A program made the translations under genes and the position numbers. DNA of 64,000 bases from Oceanobacillus jordanicus (lineage in GTDB: Bacteria > Bacillota > Bacilli > Bacillales > Amphibacillaceae): positions 102,849 to 166,848 of the forward strand of contig NZ_JAIFZM010000010.1 of the NCBI RefSeq assembly GCF_022095695.1, written 5' to 3'. Below, in pieces: positions 43,376 through 52,673 of the stretch. Numbering within the stretch: position 1 is the first letter of the stretch; every line of letters starts with the position of its first letter. The notes beneath the pieces were generated by a model. It did not search any database, was not told the DNA's origin, and was given only the letters and a program-made list of their open reading frames with translations.

Positions 43376-43855
43376 TTAACTTTTTCGCTTAATACCTATC
43401 GTTCTACCCACTTGCTTCGGTGCTTTTAGTTGCTTATCCTTGTTCCACATTACTTCTATACTATTTGCTACAGGAGCAGGAAAGGGAGCAGGTCTTTCTT
43501 GATCCGTATTGATCCCCATTAACATTTGTTCACTTGTTGCAATTGCTTCGTTCATTTCATTTTTCATTGTGAAAATTACGTGTAGTCGTTTGGGGTCGAC
43601 GTCTAAAAGCTGTATAGTCACGTTTAGTTGCTCATTTTGATGTGCTTCTTGCAAATAACACAAATGTGTTTCTAAGGTAAAAATCGTATAACTAAAATAA
43701 TTACGTGACGCTTCATCTAGTCCAATATTAGCCATAAATGCATCAACAGCTAAACTAAATACTTTCGCATATGCTGCATCATTCATATGGCCGTTATAAT
43801 CTACCCATTCTTGATGTACAACGGTTTGATAATGAAAGGGTTGTTGCTCTGCCAT
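43376..43855 (-). CDS. Hotdog-fold thioesterase, probable betainyl-CoA thioesterase
   Basis: The 159-residue product starts at ATG 43855 behind GGGAGG. HQEWVDYNGHMNDAAYAKVF carries the 4HBT-type DYNGHMND active-site motif, and TLETHLCYLQEAHQNEQLNV follows. In Pseudomonas a thioesterase of this kind beside carnitine dehydrogenase hydrolyses betainyl-CoA to glycine betaine; gene order here supports the same role. It is 123 bp downstream of the dehydrogenase. Confidence 0.82.
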   Translation of the reverse strand: MAEQQPFHYQTVVHQEWVDYNGHMNDAAYAKVFSLAVDAFMANIGLDEASRNYFSYTIFTLETHLCYLQEAHQNEQLNVTIQLLDVDPKRLHVIFTMKNEMNEAIATSEQMLMGINTDQERPAPFPAPVANSIEVMWNKDKQLKAPKQVGRTIGIKRKS

Positions 43856-43978
43856 GGTTTAAAATCCTCCCAGACTGTTAAATCGTTTGTTCAAAAAGAT
43901 GGATAAAGGAAGAGAACATTCCAGATTGCTGCTTTTCAAAGTTACAACCAGTAATTCGCCTACCATTTTAACCATCTA

Positions 43979-44923
43979 TTAAATTTTGGATTGAGGCCAA
44001 TAATCCTCGACTAAGTCTAATAGTTTCACTAGAAACTCATTTCGTTTATCTTCTAATTCGGAGATGGGTACATCACCTGCATGACTTTCACAGCCTTCGA
44101 TAACTTTTTCTTTTAATTCATCCGTTAGTTCAGGTGCTTCTAGTTTTGTCCATGGCTTTTTAAGTGCTGGACCAAACTGTTCTAGCATATGTCGCATGCC
44201 TTGATCTCCGCCTGCTAGATGGAAAGTTAAGAATGGTCCCATTTGAGCCCAACGAAGCCCTGCACCATAAATAATTGCTGCATCAATTTCTTCTGTAGTA
44301 GCAATTCCGTCATTTACAAGGTGTAGCGCTTCACGCCATAATGCTTCCATTAAACGATCAGCTACGTGCCCTTCAATTTCTTTGTTAATTACGAGTGGTT
44401 TCATTTCAATAGATTGATAGAAAGCTTTTGCTCTTTCCATTAACGCAGTGTCCGTTTCTTCTCCCCCAACTAGCTCAACAAGAGGCAAAAGATAAACCGG
44501 ATTGAAAGGATGAGCAACAATTACCCGCCCTGGATACTGCAAACCTTGTTGTAATGTTGTTGCCATAATTCCTGAAGTACTAGACCCAATGATGGCATCA
44601 GGCTTAGCATGTTGATCAATACTAGTTAAAACACTTTTCTTGATATCTTCACGTTCAGGTACATTCTCTTGGATAACTGCAGCATTTTGAACCGCTTCTT
44701 CAATTGTCGGAACGAATGTCAATCGTTTTTGTGAAGCCCCTTCTGCCAACCCAAGCTTTTCCAAAGACGGCCAAACTTGCTGAATGACTTGTCGAGTACG
44801 TTCTTCTGCTCCTTCTGCTGGATCAAAAGCAATGACATCTAGCCCTTGAGCTAAAAATCGGCCGATCCACCCATTACCAATTACGCCTGTACCAATGACT
44901 GCTACTGTTGTTGACTGACTCAT
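43979..44923 (-). CDS. L-carnitine dehydrogenase (3-hydroxyacyl-CoA dehydrogenase family)
   Basis: The 314-residue protein has an N-terminal NAD-binding fold (VAVIGTGVIGNGWIGRFLAQ), SSTSGIMATTLQQGLQYPGR, VAHPFNPVYLLPLVELVGG and a C-terminal helical domain with GAGLRWAQMGPFLTFHLAGG and DQGMRHMLEQFG. The RWAQMGPFLTFHLAGG segment is typical of L-carnitine dehydrogenases. It oxidises carnitine to 3-dehydrocarnitine with NAD. It overlaps the cleavage-enzyme gene by 4 bp, giving translational coupling of the first two steps. Confidence 0.88.
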   Translation of the reverse strand: MSQSTTVAVIGTGVIGNGWIGRFLAQGLDVIAFDPAEGAEERTRQVIQQVWPSLEKLGLAEGASQKRLTFVPTIEEAVQNAAVIQENVPEREDIKKSVLTSIDQHAKPDAIIGSSTSGIMATTLQQGLQYPGRVIVAHPFNPVYLLPLVELVGGEETDTALMERAKAFYQSIEMKPLVINKEIEGHVADRLMEALWREALHLVNDGIATTEEIDAAIIYGAGLRWAQMGPFLTFHLAGGDQGMRHMLEQFGPALKKPWTKLEAPELTDELKEKVIEGCESHAGDVPISELEDKRNEFLVKLLDLVEDYWPQSKI

Positions 44924-45813
44924 ATGTTTTCGCCTCCGTATGGGTTTCTCAATCCGAATTGTATTCTAGCTTCTTGAGGTGTCATGACTTCGATATCATT
45001 ACTGTTTAACATGTTTACTGCTTTCTCAACAAGTTGATCATTTCGAGCAAGCACACCTTTTGATAAATATAAATTGTCCTCTAAACCAACGCGTACATTT
45101 CCACCTAACTGTGCGGTTTGTTCAAGAATTGGCAACTGCATCCGTCCAATACCAAATGCTGACCAGTGGGCATTTGCAGGTAGACGATTCTTCATGTACA
45201 TCATTGTCTCTTCATCTGCATCCATTCCCCAAGGAATTCCCATACAGAATTGGTACATTGGATCACCGTCGATTAATCCCTCATTCACTAGTTGCTGGGC
45301 AAAACGAAGGTGCCCTGTGTCAAAGCACTCTAATTCAGGTTTGACTCCACTTTGTTGAATAAGTGCCGCTTGTTCTCTTAACCAATCAGTCGGGCTCATA
45401 TAAATCATATTGCCGAAATTTACTGAACCACAGTCAAGGGTGCACATTTCTGGAAGCAACTCACCTACAGGCTGATGACGTTCCGCTGGGGTTTGCATAT
45501 CGGTTCCATTTCCACCAGCTGCTGGTGTATTTAAACTGGGTATGAAATCTCCGCCTCCCCCAGAAGTAATATTAATAATAACGTCTGTTTCAGACTCACG
45601 AATCCGATCAACTATTTCACGATAATGATCAACGTTATGGCTTATTCCACCTGTTTCTGGATTACGAGCGTGAACATGGGCTACAGTTGCTCCCGCTTTT
45701 GCTGATTCTATTGCTGCTTCTGCAATTTCTTTTGGTGTTACAGGTACATGAGGGCTTTTTGAAGTTGTATCCCCTGCACCCGTAACAGCAGCTGTTAGTA
45801 ATGCTTTTTTCAA
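44920..45813 (-). CDS. Dehydrocarnitine cleavage enzyme (beta-keto acid cleavage enzyme family)
   Basis: The 297-residue protein starts at TTG 45813 behind GAGGAGG. It is a BKACE (formerly DUF849) TIM barrel with the zinc-binding HVHAR motif (about residue 47), INITSGGGGDFIPSLNTPAA and GLEDNLYLSKGVLA. Members condense a beta-keto acid with acetyl-CoA and cleave it; the carnitine-operon members convert dehydrocarnitine plus acetyl-CoA to acetoacetate and betainyl-CoA. It is the first gene of the operon, downstream of two operator palindromes. Confidence 0.87.
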   Translation of the reverse strand: MKKALLTAAVTGAGDTTSKSPHVPVTPKEIAEAAIESAKAGATVAHVHARNPETGGISHNVDHYREIVDRIRESETDVIINITSGGGGDFIPSLNTPAAGGNGTDMQTPAERHQPVGELLPEMCTLDCGSVNFGNMIYMSPTDWLREQAALIQQSGVKPELECFDTGHLRFAQQLVNEGLIDGDPMYQFCMGIPWGMDADEETMMYMKNRLPANAHWSAFGIGRMQLPILEQTAQLGGNVRVGLEDNLYLSKGVLARNDQLVEKAVNMLNSNDIEVMTPQEARIQFGLRNPYGGENI

Positions 45814-45882
45814 TCTGCTTCCTCCTCTTCTTTACTGCTCAATTAAACTTTTTAGTATTAATCGATAACTGTTACAATGTGT

Positions 45883-45934
45883 ACCATCCGGACGGTTTGT
45901 TTATCACAGTTATAAACTATACCATCCAGACGGT
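45883..45934. promoter_or_regulatory. Two TetR-type operators before the carnitine operon
   Basis: ACCATCCGGACGGT (45883-45896) and ACCATCCAGACGGT (45921-45934) are 14-bp near-perfect palindromes, 38 bp apart centre to centre, in the control region of the operon starting at 45813. A third copy lies before the TetR gene. Their position points to repression by the TetR-type protein. Confidence 0.75.
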
Positions 45935-46049
45935 TTGTTTTCAACCCTCTCTAAAATTAGAAAGGTGTTTCATTTGCTCTTTTTAATTTAAAGCAACCAT
46001 TAAACTAGTCAGTAGAAGGGATTGTTTATTTTTCGATAAACTTGTAAAA

Positions 46050-46084
46050 AAACAAAAACACCTCTATAAAGTGGTGTTTTGTTC
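46050..46084. terminator. Terminator of the TetR gene
   Basis: AAAACACC / GGTGTTTT stem with flanking A and T runs, 20 bp past the stop of the TetR gene. Confidence 0.7.
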
Positions 46085-46103
46085 AACATTTATTCTACCA
46101 ATT

Positions 46104-46640
46104 TTATTCGTTTGCCCATTCTCTTAGCTTTTCGTAGACAGCTTTTTTCTTGTCTTTTTCAATATGATAAATATCGAAGAGTTCGGATAACCAAATCCCA
46201 TCAGTAGCCAGTCTTATGATAGTAGCTTTAATGGGATCTATACCATCGTCCTCAATTTTATATTGCCAATCTGAATAGAGTTCACGAATAGGATCCAATG
46301 AATTAGAACTGACTGCTTTCGCTGCAAGTAATCCATAATGCATATCCTTGTTTTGGTAAGCTTGATTAAACGTTACATCAACATATGCACGGACCCATTT
46401 ACCTTTATCTACTGGATCTGATTCCGCATTATTACTTATTTTCTCTCTATAGTTATTCGCTAGATGTTCTACCATCCCTTGCACAAGTGCTTCTTTCGAC
46501 GGGTAGTGATAGAGAAGGCCACCTTTGCTGATTCCAGCTTCCTTCGCAGTGGCATCGAGTGTTAAATTAAAGATACCTTTTTCACTTACAACTTTCGAGG
46601 CAGCATGAAGAATATCCACTTTTCTAGAAATTTTGCCCAT
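46104..46640 (-). CDS. TetR/AcrR family regulator, probable repressor of the carnitine operon
   Basis: The 178-residue protein has an N-terminal TetR DNA-binding domain: ILHAASKVVSEKGIFNLTLD, AKEAGISKGGLLYHYPSKEA (helix-turn-helix), and a C-terminal helical ligand domain ending VYEKLREWANE. The start follows GGAGATC. A copy of the palindrome found twice before the carnitine operon lies 41 bp upstream (46681-46694), so it likely also represses itself. The ligand could be carnitine or an intermediate. Confidence 0.88.
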   Translation of the reverse strand: MGKISRKVDILHAASKVVSEKGIFNLTLDATAKEAGISKGGLLYHYPSKEALVQGMVEHLANNYREKISNNAESDPVDKGKWVRAYVDVTFNQAYQNKDMHYGLLAAKAVSSNSLDPIRELYSDWQYKIEDDGIDPIKATIIRLATDGIWLSELFDIYHIEKDKKKAVYEKLREWANE

Positions 46641-46680
46641 TGAAGATCTCCTCTTTATTTTTATTTATGCTATTTAACAT

Positions 46681-46694
46681 ACCATCTGGACGGT
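46681..46694. promoter_or_regulatory. TetR-type operator before its own gene
   Basis: ACCATCTGGACGGT, differing by one or two bases from the palindromes at 45883 and 45921. Confidence 0.72.
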
Positions 46695-47279
46695 ACACTT
46701 TCAATCTTTTTTAGAATGGGAGTAACAAGTTGATTTTACAGGTTTTGGGCTAAAAATCCCAATAAATCAAGCAAACACCCCAATTATTTAAGGTGAAAAT
46801 TGATTAACTTTTATACAGATTGCATGTTTTTAGAGTGGGTGGAGTGGTTAGAACCAGAGGGCCATTCATCATATTACATACTAACTTTATACTTTATCGG
46901 CACCTGTATTCCTTTTGGTAAACCATATAACTTAGGGGATGTGGATTCCCGTTCCTCTACCAATTCGCGACAAGAGCTGACTAAACATTATCGTTATGTT
47001 CTAAATTTCTTCATTCTATTCATTTCCCTGAACTAACATAAAACACCTTACCTTACAAGCCAAAAAGGTAGAACAACTAAAAATGTCGCTCTACCTTTAC
47101 CTTAGAAGATTTGTGTGGTGAAAGTTCCACCCCAATGGAGGGACCACCGCTCATACCTATGTAACAAATCCACTACAAATTAATAGTAGATTACTATTTT
47201 CTTCATTGGGGATTGTCGAAAAAATCAGTACCGTTACCAAAATCCCCCCTATTACATACTGTTATTAGTTTCATTACCT
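46695..47279. other. Gene-free stretch
   Basis: About 585 bases. A plus frame at 46800-47036 has no ribosome site or recognisable motif. A hairpin AAAGGTAGA / TCTACCTTT near 47065-47098 is terminator-like. Nothing else is supported. Confidence 0.45.
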
Positions 47280-47915
47280 TCAATCGTCGCTACTGACAGC
47301 AAGGGCGACTTTGTACTGCTCGACTTTTCTAAAGGTTCGAAGCCCCATCCACATTATAAAGTAAACGAGAATGATGATACTGAGAAAAGGGAACAAGCGT
47401 AAATAATAGGAAAGTGTAAACGTGACAAGGGAACCTATTAGCATTAAGACCGAATTTAAGGGCTGGAATATCGCCATTAGTAACGTTTGTTTTATATATT
47501 GAAAAAGCTTAAGTTCATAGTGAACAAAGACAGGAAAGAAATATAGTAACATGGTTAGAAACAGTAAGCTCAACATAATAAAACAGGCATACCAGATGAA
47601 GTATACGATTCCTTCTTGAGATTGAAAGAAGTGAAAATCAAAATAAATCAGTAATCCTATTGAAGAAAAAAACAAGCCTAAAATATTTGATTTAACAAAC
47701 TCTGTTTTATATGTTTGCCAAAAGGATTTAAATATAGGAATTTCTTTTTCACCAATCAACCATTTTCTTACTACTGAAAACATCGCGATAGTGGCAGGGA
47801 AAATGCCTAAAATGAGGAGACCTAAACAAGTGAAAATTATCCATAACAAGTTTAAATAGAATAGGTTTGCAAACTGCTTACATAGTGATAAAAGCTTCTC
47901 CACCCAGCCTTCCAT
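47280..47915 (-). CDS. DUF624 family membrane protein (YesL-like)
   Basis: The 211-residue protein starts at ATG 47915 behind GGAGGGTG. It has about five membrane helices and the family N-terminus ANLFYLNLLWIIFTCLGLLI followed by FPATIAMFSVVRKWL. DUF624 proteins are encoded in carbohydrate ABC clusters of Firmicutes (for example yesL) with unknown role. Here it is the last gene of the sugar cluster, 20 bp after the MFS gene. Confidence 0.85.
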   Translation of the reverse strand: MEGWVEKLLSLCKQFANLFYLNLLWIIFTCLGLLILGIFPATIAMFSVVRKWLIGEKEIPIFKSFWQTYKTEFVKSNILGLFFSSIGLLIYFDFHFFQSQEGIVYFIWYACFIMLSLLFLTMLLYFFPVFVHYELKLFQYIKQTLLMAIFQPLNSVLMLIGSLVTFTLSYYLRLFPFLSIIILVYFIMWMGLRTFRKVEQYKVALAVSSDD

Positions 47916-47934
47916 TTTTCACCCTCCAGTTTTA

Positions 47935-49095
47935 TTATTTTTGTATGGCTTCCGTTTTTCCAATCTGCTGTTCTTTTCCTTGCTTAGGTTTCAACCAGAG
48001 AAAAGCGATACATAATAGCGATACTCCAGTTGCTAGCTGATACATGTATGCTATGTTGACATAATCTACAATCCAACCTGCTAGGATATTTCCAATTAAT
48101 CCACCTAAGCCGAGTGCAATTGCCCAGTAAATGGTCTGCCCAGTTGCCCGATATTTTTTTGGGGTTATGACATCTACATAGGCTACCGCAACAAAGTATT
48201 GAACACTATAAGAAAAGCTTAATAGTATTTGAGACCAGATTAACACTTGAAGGTTGTCACTAACTCCCAAAACTAACCAGCGTAAAGCATATATAAGCGC
48301 GACCCCTGATAAGAGTATAGGATAGGAATAACGGATCATTAATCTCTTTGACACTGCAAAAAAGGGTACTTCTAAGATGGATTTTATTAATAAGGCAAAG
48401 CCAATAATCGTTATGGTTGCTCCTAAGTTTTGTAAGTATATAGAATAGAAAGAATTGTTGGCGTGTACAGTAAGATGTAAGAAGAAACTAAATAATAGTA
48501 GCATGATAAACGGACGGTTTTTAAATAATCCCATTGCTTCTTTAAATTTGAAATGTTTTTTTCCACTCTTATTAGCCGGTAATTTTAAAGCAAGTAGTAA
48601 CGCAAATACAATTAAACTACTATGCAGGAAAAACATTAGCTGTAAACCAAAAAAGTCTAACATTTTCCCAATGGTAAGGACCCCAACCGCATAACCAATA
48701 GAACCCCACAACCTAATTTTGCCAAAGTCATTCCTGTCTGTGAGTAAAGACATCGCTGTCACATCAGCAATTGGAGGGATGGCACTATGAAAGAAAAAGT
48801 AAATAATATTAAGTATTAGTAGATGTGTAAACGAGAAAGTGAATGGGAAAAATAGAGCTGTTGCAGCAGAACATAAAATTAAAATCATTAAGGTGATTTT
48901 CGTAGAATTCCAATAGTCTGTTAGCATGCCCCATAATGGTTGGGCAATAATCATGACCAACGGACCAACCGCGAATAAAACACCGATTTGGCTAGGAGTA
49001 AGGCCATGATCAACATAAAATAAGTTTAGAAACTGAAAGGCACCTGTCCCTAGGGAAAAACAAAAATAAAATAATTTTAGAATACCATAACTCAT
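47935..49095 (-). CDS. MFS transporter (MFS_1-like, sugar/nucleoside class)
   Basis: The 386-residue protein has twelve predicted helices. The N-terminus (LKLFYFCFSLGTGAFQFLNL) and GLTPSQIGVLFAVGPLVMII then PLWGMLTDYW and FGKIRLWGSIGYAVGVL match the MFS_1-like group related to nucleoside and oligosaccharide symporters. It may import the cluster substrate or export a product. It is separated from the upstream oxidoreductase by a long hairpin. Confidence 0.82.
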   Translation of the reverse strand: MSYGILKLFYFCFSLGTGAFQFLNLFYVDHGLTPSQIGVLFAVGPLVMIIAQPLWGMLTDYWNSTKITLMILILCSAATALFFPFTFSFTHLLILNIIYFFFHSAIPPIADVTAMSLLTDRNDFGKIRLWGSIGYAVGVLTIGKMLDFFGLQLMFFLHSSLIVFALLLALKLPANKSGKKHFKFKEAMGLFKNRPFIMLLLFSFFLHLTVHANNSFYSIYLQNLGATITIIGFALLIKSILEVPFFAVSKRLMIRYSYPILLSGVALIYALRWLVLGVSDNLQVLIWSQILLSFSYSVQYFVAVAYVDVITPKKYRATGQTIYWAIALGLGGLIGNILAGWIVDYVNIAYMYQLATGVSLLCIAFLWLKPKQGKEQQIGKTEAIQK

Positions 49096-49124
49096 ATACT
49101 TATTTTCCTTCCACCATAATATCT

Positions 49125-49163
49125 AGTGCAAAAGACCATGAATTTCTCATGATCTTTTGCACT
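49125..49163 (-). terminator. Long hairpin after the oxidoreductase gene
   Basis: AGTGCAAAAGACCATGA pairs with TCATGATCTTTTGCACT (one mismatch) around a 5-base loop. Weak T tract; partial terminator or mRNA stabiliser within the operon. Confidence 0.6.
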
Positions 49164-49172
49164 TAACATTAT

Positions 49173-50243
49173 TTATATTTTTACCTCCTCCAAGCTAATT
49201 TCTGTTCCCTTTTCACTAGATTCATAAATTCCGCACAGAATCTTCATTATCTCGACACCGTCTTCTACTGGGCTTAACGTCTGTTTATCCCCTTTTACAC
49301 TAGCAATAAAATGGTCAATCTCATTTTGAAATGCTTGTGTGAAATCAAAGGTAGCGCTGTCAGTTTGTGGTACGGCATTTAAAATTGTATTATGCTTTTC
49401 TGTTATTAAGTTAAGCTCTGGTTCTAGCTCTGCTCCCCCTTTTTCTCCGTAGAGATTAACAGCGACTTTGTCTTCCTTTGCATGGAGCGTGAAGCTTACA
49501 TCGACTAGTAGTGATGCGCCATTTTCAAAGCGGATAACTGCATTTGCTAAATCTTCTACCGTATTCTTGCTCGGGTCATAATCAGCCGCCTTATAAAAGG
49601 ATAGGTTCTGGACGTTGGAACGATTTCCTAACTTAGAATACGTGTTTCCGCTAACTGACTTCACCTTTGGCCGCCCCATTAAGTACCAGCAAACGTCTAT
49701 AATGTGAACCCCTAAGTCAATAAGTGGTCCTCCACCAGAGCGTTCCTTATCTGCAAACCATCCACCTGGATTGCCTAACCTCCGCAAGCAAGACGCTTTT
49801 GCGTAATAGATCTCACCCAATTCATTCGAGTCAATAAAGTTTTTTATAATTGCAGTATTGGTAGCATAACGACGTACAAAGCCAACCTGCAACACTTTAC
49901 CACTCTGTTTCACAGCTTGTTCTACGAGTAAAGCCTCCTCAACAGTTTTACACAATGGCTTTTCAACAAGCACGTGTTTACCTGCATGTAGAGCAGCAAT
50001 CGCTATCTCTGCATGCGTGTTATTCCATGTACAAATGCTTACCGCTTCGATATTTTCATCAGCTAACAGTTCGTTATAATCGTAATAAACCTGTGAAGCG
50101 TGATATTTCTTTGCTTTGTCCTGTGCTCTTTGTTCATTTAAATCACAAATCGCATAAATTTCTGCCTCTTTACTACTAGCATAGGATTGTAAGTGACTTT
50201 CAGAAATCGACCCAGCTCCAATTACGCCCACTTTTAATGTCAT
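49173..50243 (-). CDS. Gfo/Idh/MocA family oxidoreductase (1 of 4)
   Basis: The 356-residue protein has the NAD-binding start KVGVIGAGSISESHLQSYAS, HAGKHVLVEKPLCKTVEEAL (the conserved EKP) and the C-terminal sheet domain with GGGPLIDLGVHIIDVCWYLM (catalytic Asp and His). It oxidises or reduces a hydroxyl on a sugar or cyclitol. It lies directly after a TIM-barrel epimerase gene (17 bp). Four related enzymes in one cluster imply several redox steps on one sugar skeleton or related substrates. Confidence 0.9.
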   Translation of the reverse strand: MTLKVGVIGAGSISESHLQSYASSKEAEIYAICDLNEQRAQDKAKKYHASQVYYDYNELLADENIEAVSICTWNNTHAEIAIAALHAGKHVLVEKPLCKTVEEALLVEQAVKQSGKVLQVGFVRRYATNTAIIKNFIDSNELGEIYYAKASCLRRLGNPGGWFADKERSGGGPLIDLGVHIIDVCWYLMGRPKVKSVSGNTYSKLGNRSNVQNLSFYKAADYDPSKNTVEDLANAVIRFENGASLLVDVSFTLHAKEDKVAVNLYGEKGGAELEPELNLITEKHNTILNAVPQTDSATFDFTQAFQNEIDHFIASVKGDKQTLSPVEDGVEIMKILCGIYESSEKGTEISLEEVKI

Positions 50244-50260
50244 GCTTTATCCTCTCCTTT

Positions 50261-51118
50261 TTAAATTTCATTCCAAATACGACGTACATTGTCCAAGCTT
50301 ATTTTACAAGCGTGCTTACATTCTTCCATTCCTTCAAATTCCACAGATAAATAGCCATCATAGCCTGAGTTCTTCACAACTCCTATTACTTCCCTCATAT
50401 TAATATCACCATGTCCAATAATGGCACCTCTCAAGTAATTACCTGAAATCGTCTCCAACCATCCTTCTCCTGGATGAGTTGATCGAAGGTAAAAGTCCTT
50501 AATATGTACCATCGAGGAATAAGAGATATTTTTCTTTACCGCAGATACAGAATCTTCATCTGCACACATAAAGTTCCCTACATCTAACGTTGTTTTAAAA
50601 TTCGGTCGATCAACATGATTAATTAAAGATTGCACCCGATCACTCGCCTGAACATAATACCCGTGATTTTCAATACTAGTGGTAATCCCATATTGTGCTG
50701 CATAATCAGCAATTTCACGACAGGCTCTAACAAGCTTTGGTAGATCTGACTCAAACTGTTGGATTGAGGTTTCCCTGATTGGTCTCCAAGCAACATCATG
50801 ACGCATCAGTTTTACGCCAAGTTGATTTGCAATATCAACTTCGTTTTTGACACGCTCGATTTCAGCTTGAAATTTCGCTTCGGTTTCCGTAATGAAATTG
50901 GCACCAATAGCATAATTCGATATATCTAAACCAACCTCTCTCGCTTTTTCTCTAATCTCCGAAACTAATCCGCCATCCTCTAGTGTGAAACCAAGATTCG
51001 GAACAATCTCAATATGCTCCCCACCTTGTTCCGCTACCCATTCCATCACATCCAAGATCGACATTTCGCCCGCCTTCATTGCGGAATACAAACTATAAGA
51101 ACTTATACCAAGTTTCAT
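50261..51118 (-). CDS. Sugar phosphate isomerase/epimerase family TIM-barrel protein
   Basis: The 285-residue protein starts at ATG 51118 behind GGAGGAG. The motifs are GEHIEIVPNLGFTLEDG, MRHDVAWRPI, TTSIENHGYYVQASDRVQSL (metal Glu), FKTTLDVGNFMCADEDS (Asp), MVHIKDFYLRS (His) and YLSVEFEGMEECKHA (Glu), the xylose isomerase-like metal site. Such proteins isomerise, epimerise or catalyse beta-elimination on keto-sugars. It is followed by a Gfo/Idh/MocA gene. Confidence 0.87.
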   Translation of the reverse strand: MKLGISSYSLYSAMKAGEMSILDVMEWVAEQGGEHIEIVPNLGFTLEDGGLVSEIREKAREVGLDISNYAIGANFITETEAKFQAEIERVKNEVDIANQLGVKLMRHDVAWRPIRETSIQQFESDLPKLVRACREIADYAAQYGITTSIENHGYYVQASDRVQSLINHVDRPNFKTTLDVGNFMCADEDSVSAVKKNISYSSMVHIKDFYLRSTHPGEGWLETISGNYLRGAIIGHGDINMREVIGVVKNSGYDGYLSVEFEGMEECKHACKISLDNVRRIWNEI

Positions 51119-51142
51119 TGCTTACTCCTCCTCAAGGATATC

Positions 51143-51180
51143 GGCTTAGGCTTAGAACGAGACCTTCCTTAGCCTAAGCC
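51143..51180 (-). terminator. Hairpin between binding-protein and epimerase genes
   Basis: GGCTTAGGCTTAG pairs with CTTAGCCTAAGCC (one mismatch), starting 8 bp after the binding-protein stop. A stable hairpin here often protects the upstream mRNA, raising binding-protein yield. Confidence 0.6.
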
Positions 51181-51188
51181 ATATGAAA

Positions 51189-52565
51189 TTATTGATTAGC
51201 TGACCATTTTTCGGCTCGTTTTTGGAGATCATCCAAGTACGATTGAATATCAGGAGCATTGCCGTTATGTGCTTTACTGATAAATCCATTGACAGCAGGC
51301 GCCATTTCACTTCCAAAGAATGGATTGGCTTCATCCATTAAAGTTGCAGATGTAACTTCAGCAATCTCAGCTGCTTTTTTCATATAAATATCATCATCCG
51401 TAACGAAATCTGCATCAGCTAGTGTTGGTGTATAGGTAAAGTTTTCATAGTTATGCTTTTGTGCTTCATAACCTGTTAAAAACTTTAATACCTCCCATGA
51501 AGCTTCTACATCTTGTGCATCTTTTGCCATAACAAATGGATCTGTTGCTACCCAACCTTCGCCATTTGGACCTAGGTTTAAAACAGGTACAAATCGCTCA
51601 AGCAGACTGCTATCTCCAGTAGATTTAATTTCACCCATTGTACTTGCGCCCGTTCCATCTAAATAAATGGCGATATTATTACTTTCCAAACCAAAATTCT
51701 CATTTCCTAGCGTATTTAAGAAGTCTGATGGTGGATATTGAGAAGCCTCCACCAGCCATTCAAATGTCTCAACCATTTCCGGTGAATTTAAATTCCATTC
51801 AATATTCTTTGGATCATCTAGTGTACCTTCTCCACCAGTTACTCCAAAAGCGTGCGTTAATGCTACGAAAGTAGAAAGGTTTAGAGATTTTCCATCCCAC
51901 CATACTCCATAATTCTGTTCACCGGTCTCAGGATTTTTCCCTGTCATTTGCTTTGCTTTTTCTAGTATTTCTTCTGGGGTTGGATTTTCAGAAAGGTATT
52001 CTACCCCCCATTGGTCAAATAGTTCTTTATCATAGACCGTTACACGACGACCCAAAATAGCCGGTATACCAAAGTGAGCTGATTTATCAGGAGATTTAGT
52101 ACTATAGGAGTTTTCCCAGACTCCTTCTAGATAAATACTAGAGTCAAAGTCAGCATCTCCTTCAATTAATTCATCTAATTCCTTTAACAATCCTTGTTGA
52201 TACCATTGCGTTGCAAAGGCTCCTCCTGTATATAGCACATCAGCATCGCCTGACTGCAGCATTGCTGTTTGTTTAGCTTGAGCATTCTCCCACGGTACTT
52301 GCGTTAGGCTTACTTTTATATTAGGATATCTTGGTTGAAATTCTTCTTTTATAAAGGTTTCTAGCCCTTTATTTTCTACACCTGTTATTGGGTCAATTCC
52401 ATCCTCTAGTTGAAAACCGGCTAAAGCAACCCTAACATCTCCTTCCATTTCGGAAACAACTTCAATATCACTTTTTTCATCATCGGTACTACCTGACTCA
52501 GCAGAACATGCCATTAGTGCAAACATAGACAAAATCACCAAAAACAGAACAAGCTTCTTTCTCAT
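51189..52565 (-). CDS. Carbohydrate ABC transporter substrate-binding lipoprotein
   Basis: The start is ATG 52565 (MRKKLVLFLVILSMFALMAC), with GGGGAG nine bases upstream and Cys20 in the lipobox; a GTG nine bases earlier is possible. The 458-residue protein is a family 1 extracellular binding protein: LTQVPWENAQAKQTAMLQSG then DADVLYTGGAFATQWYQQG, and NGEGWVATDPFVMAKDAQDV near the C-terminus. It captures a sugar or oligosaccharide for the two permeases encoded upstream (52674 and 53588). Confidence 0.9.
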   Translation of the reverse strand: MRKKLVLFLVILSMFALMACSAESGSTDDEKSDIEVVSEMEGDVRVALAGFQLEDGIDPITGVENKGLETFIKEEFQPRYPNIKVSLTQVPWENAQAKQTAMLQSGDADVLYTGGAFATQWYQQGLLKELDELIEGDADFDSSIYLEGVWENSYSTKSPDKSAHFGIPAILGRRVTVYDKELFDQWGVEYLSENPTPEEILEKAKQMTGKNPETGEQNYGVWWDGKSLNLSTFVALTHAFGVTGGEGTLDDPKNIEWNLNSPEMVETFEWLVEASQYPPSDFLNTLGNENFGLESNNIAIYLDGTGASTMGEIKSTGDSSLLERFVPVLNLGPNGEGWVATDPFVMAKDAQDVEASWEVLKFLTGYEAQKHNYENFTYTPTLADADFVTDDDIYMKKAAEIAEVTSATLMDEANPFFGSEMAPAVNGFISKAHNGNAPDIQSYLDDLQKRAEKWSANQ

Positions 52566-52673
52566 TAAATTCACTCCCCTTATTTAATTTTCGTCCTGCA
52601 TTTCTACTAAAATCCCCGTTATCTATAACGACTAGACCTTCTTTTCACCCCCTTTAATTCTGAAAGGTTGGGA

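Noticed and set aside
46800..47036. Plus-strand frame of 78 codons between TetR and DUF624
   Set aside because: No ribosome site or conserved pattern.
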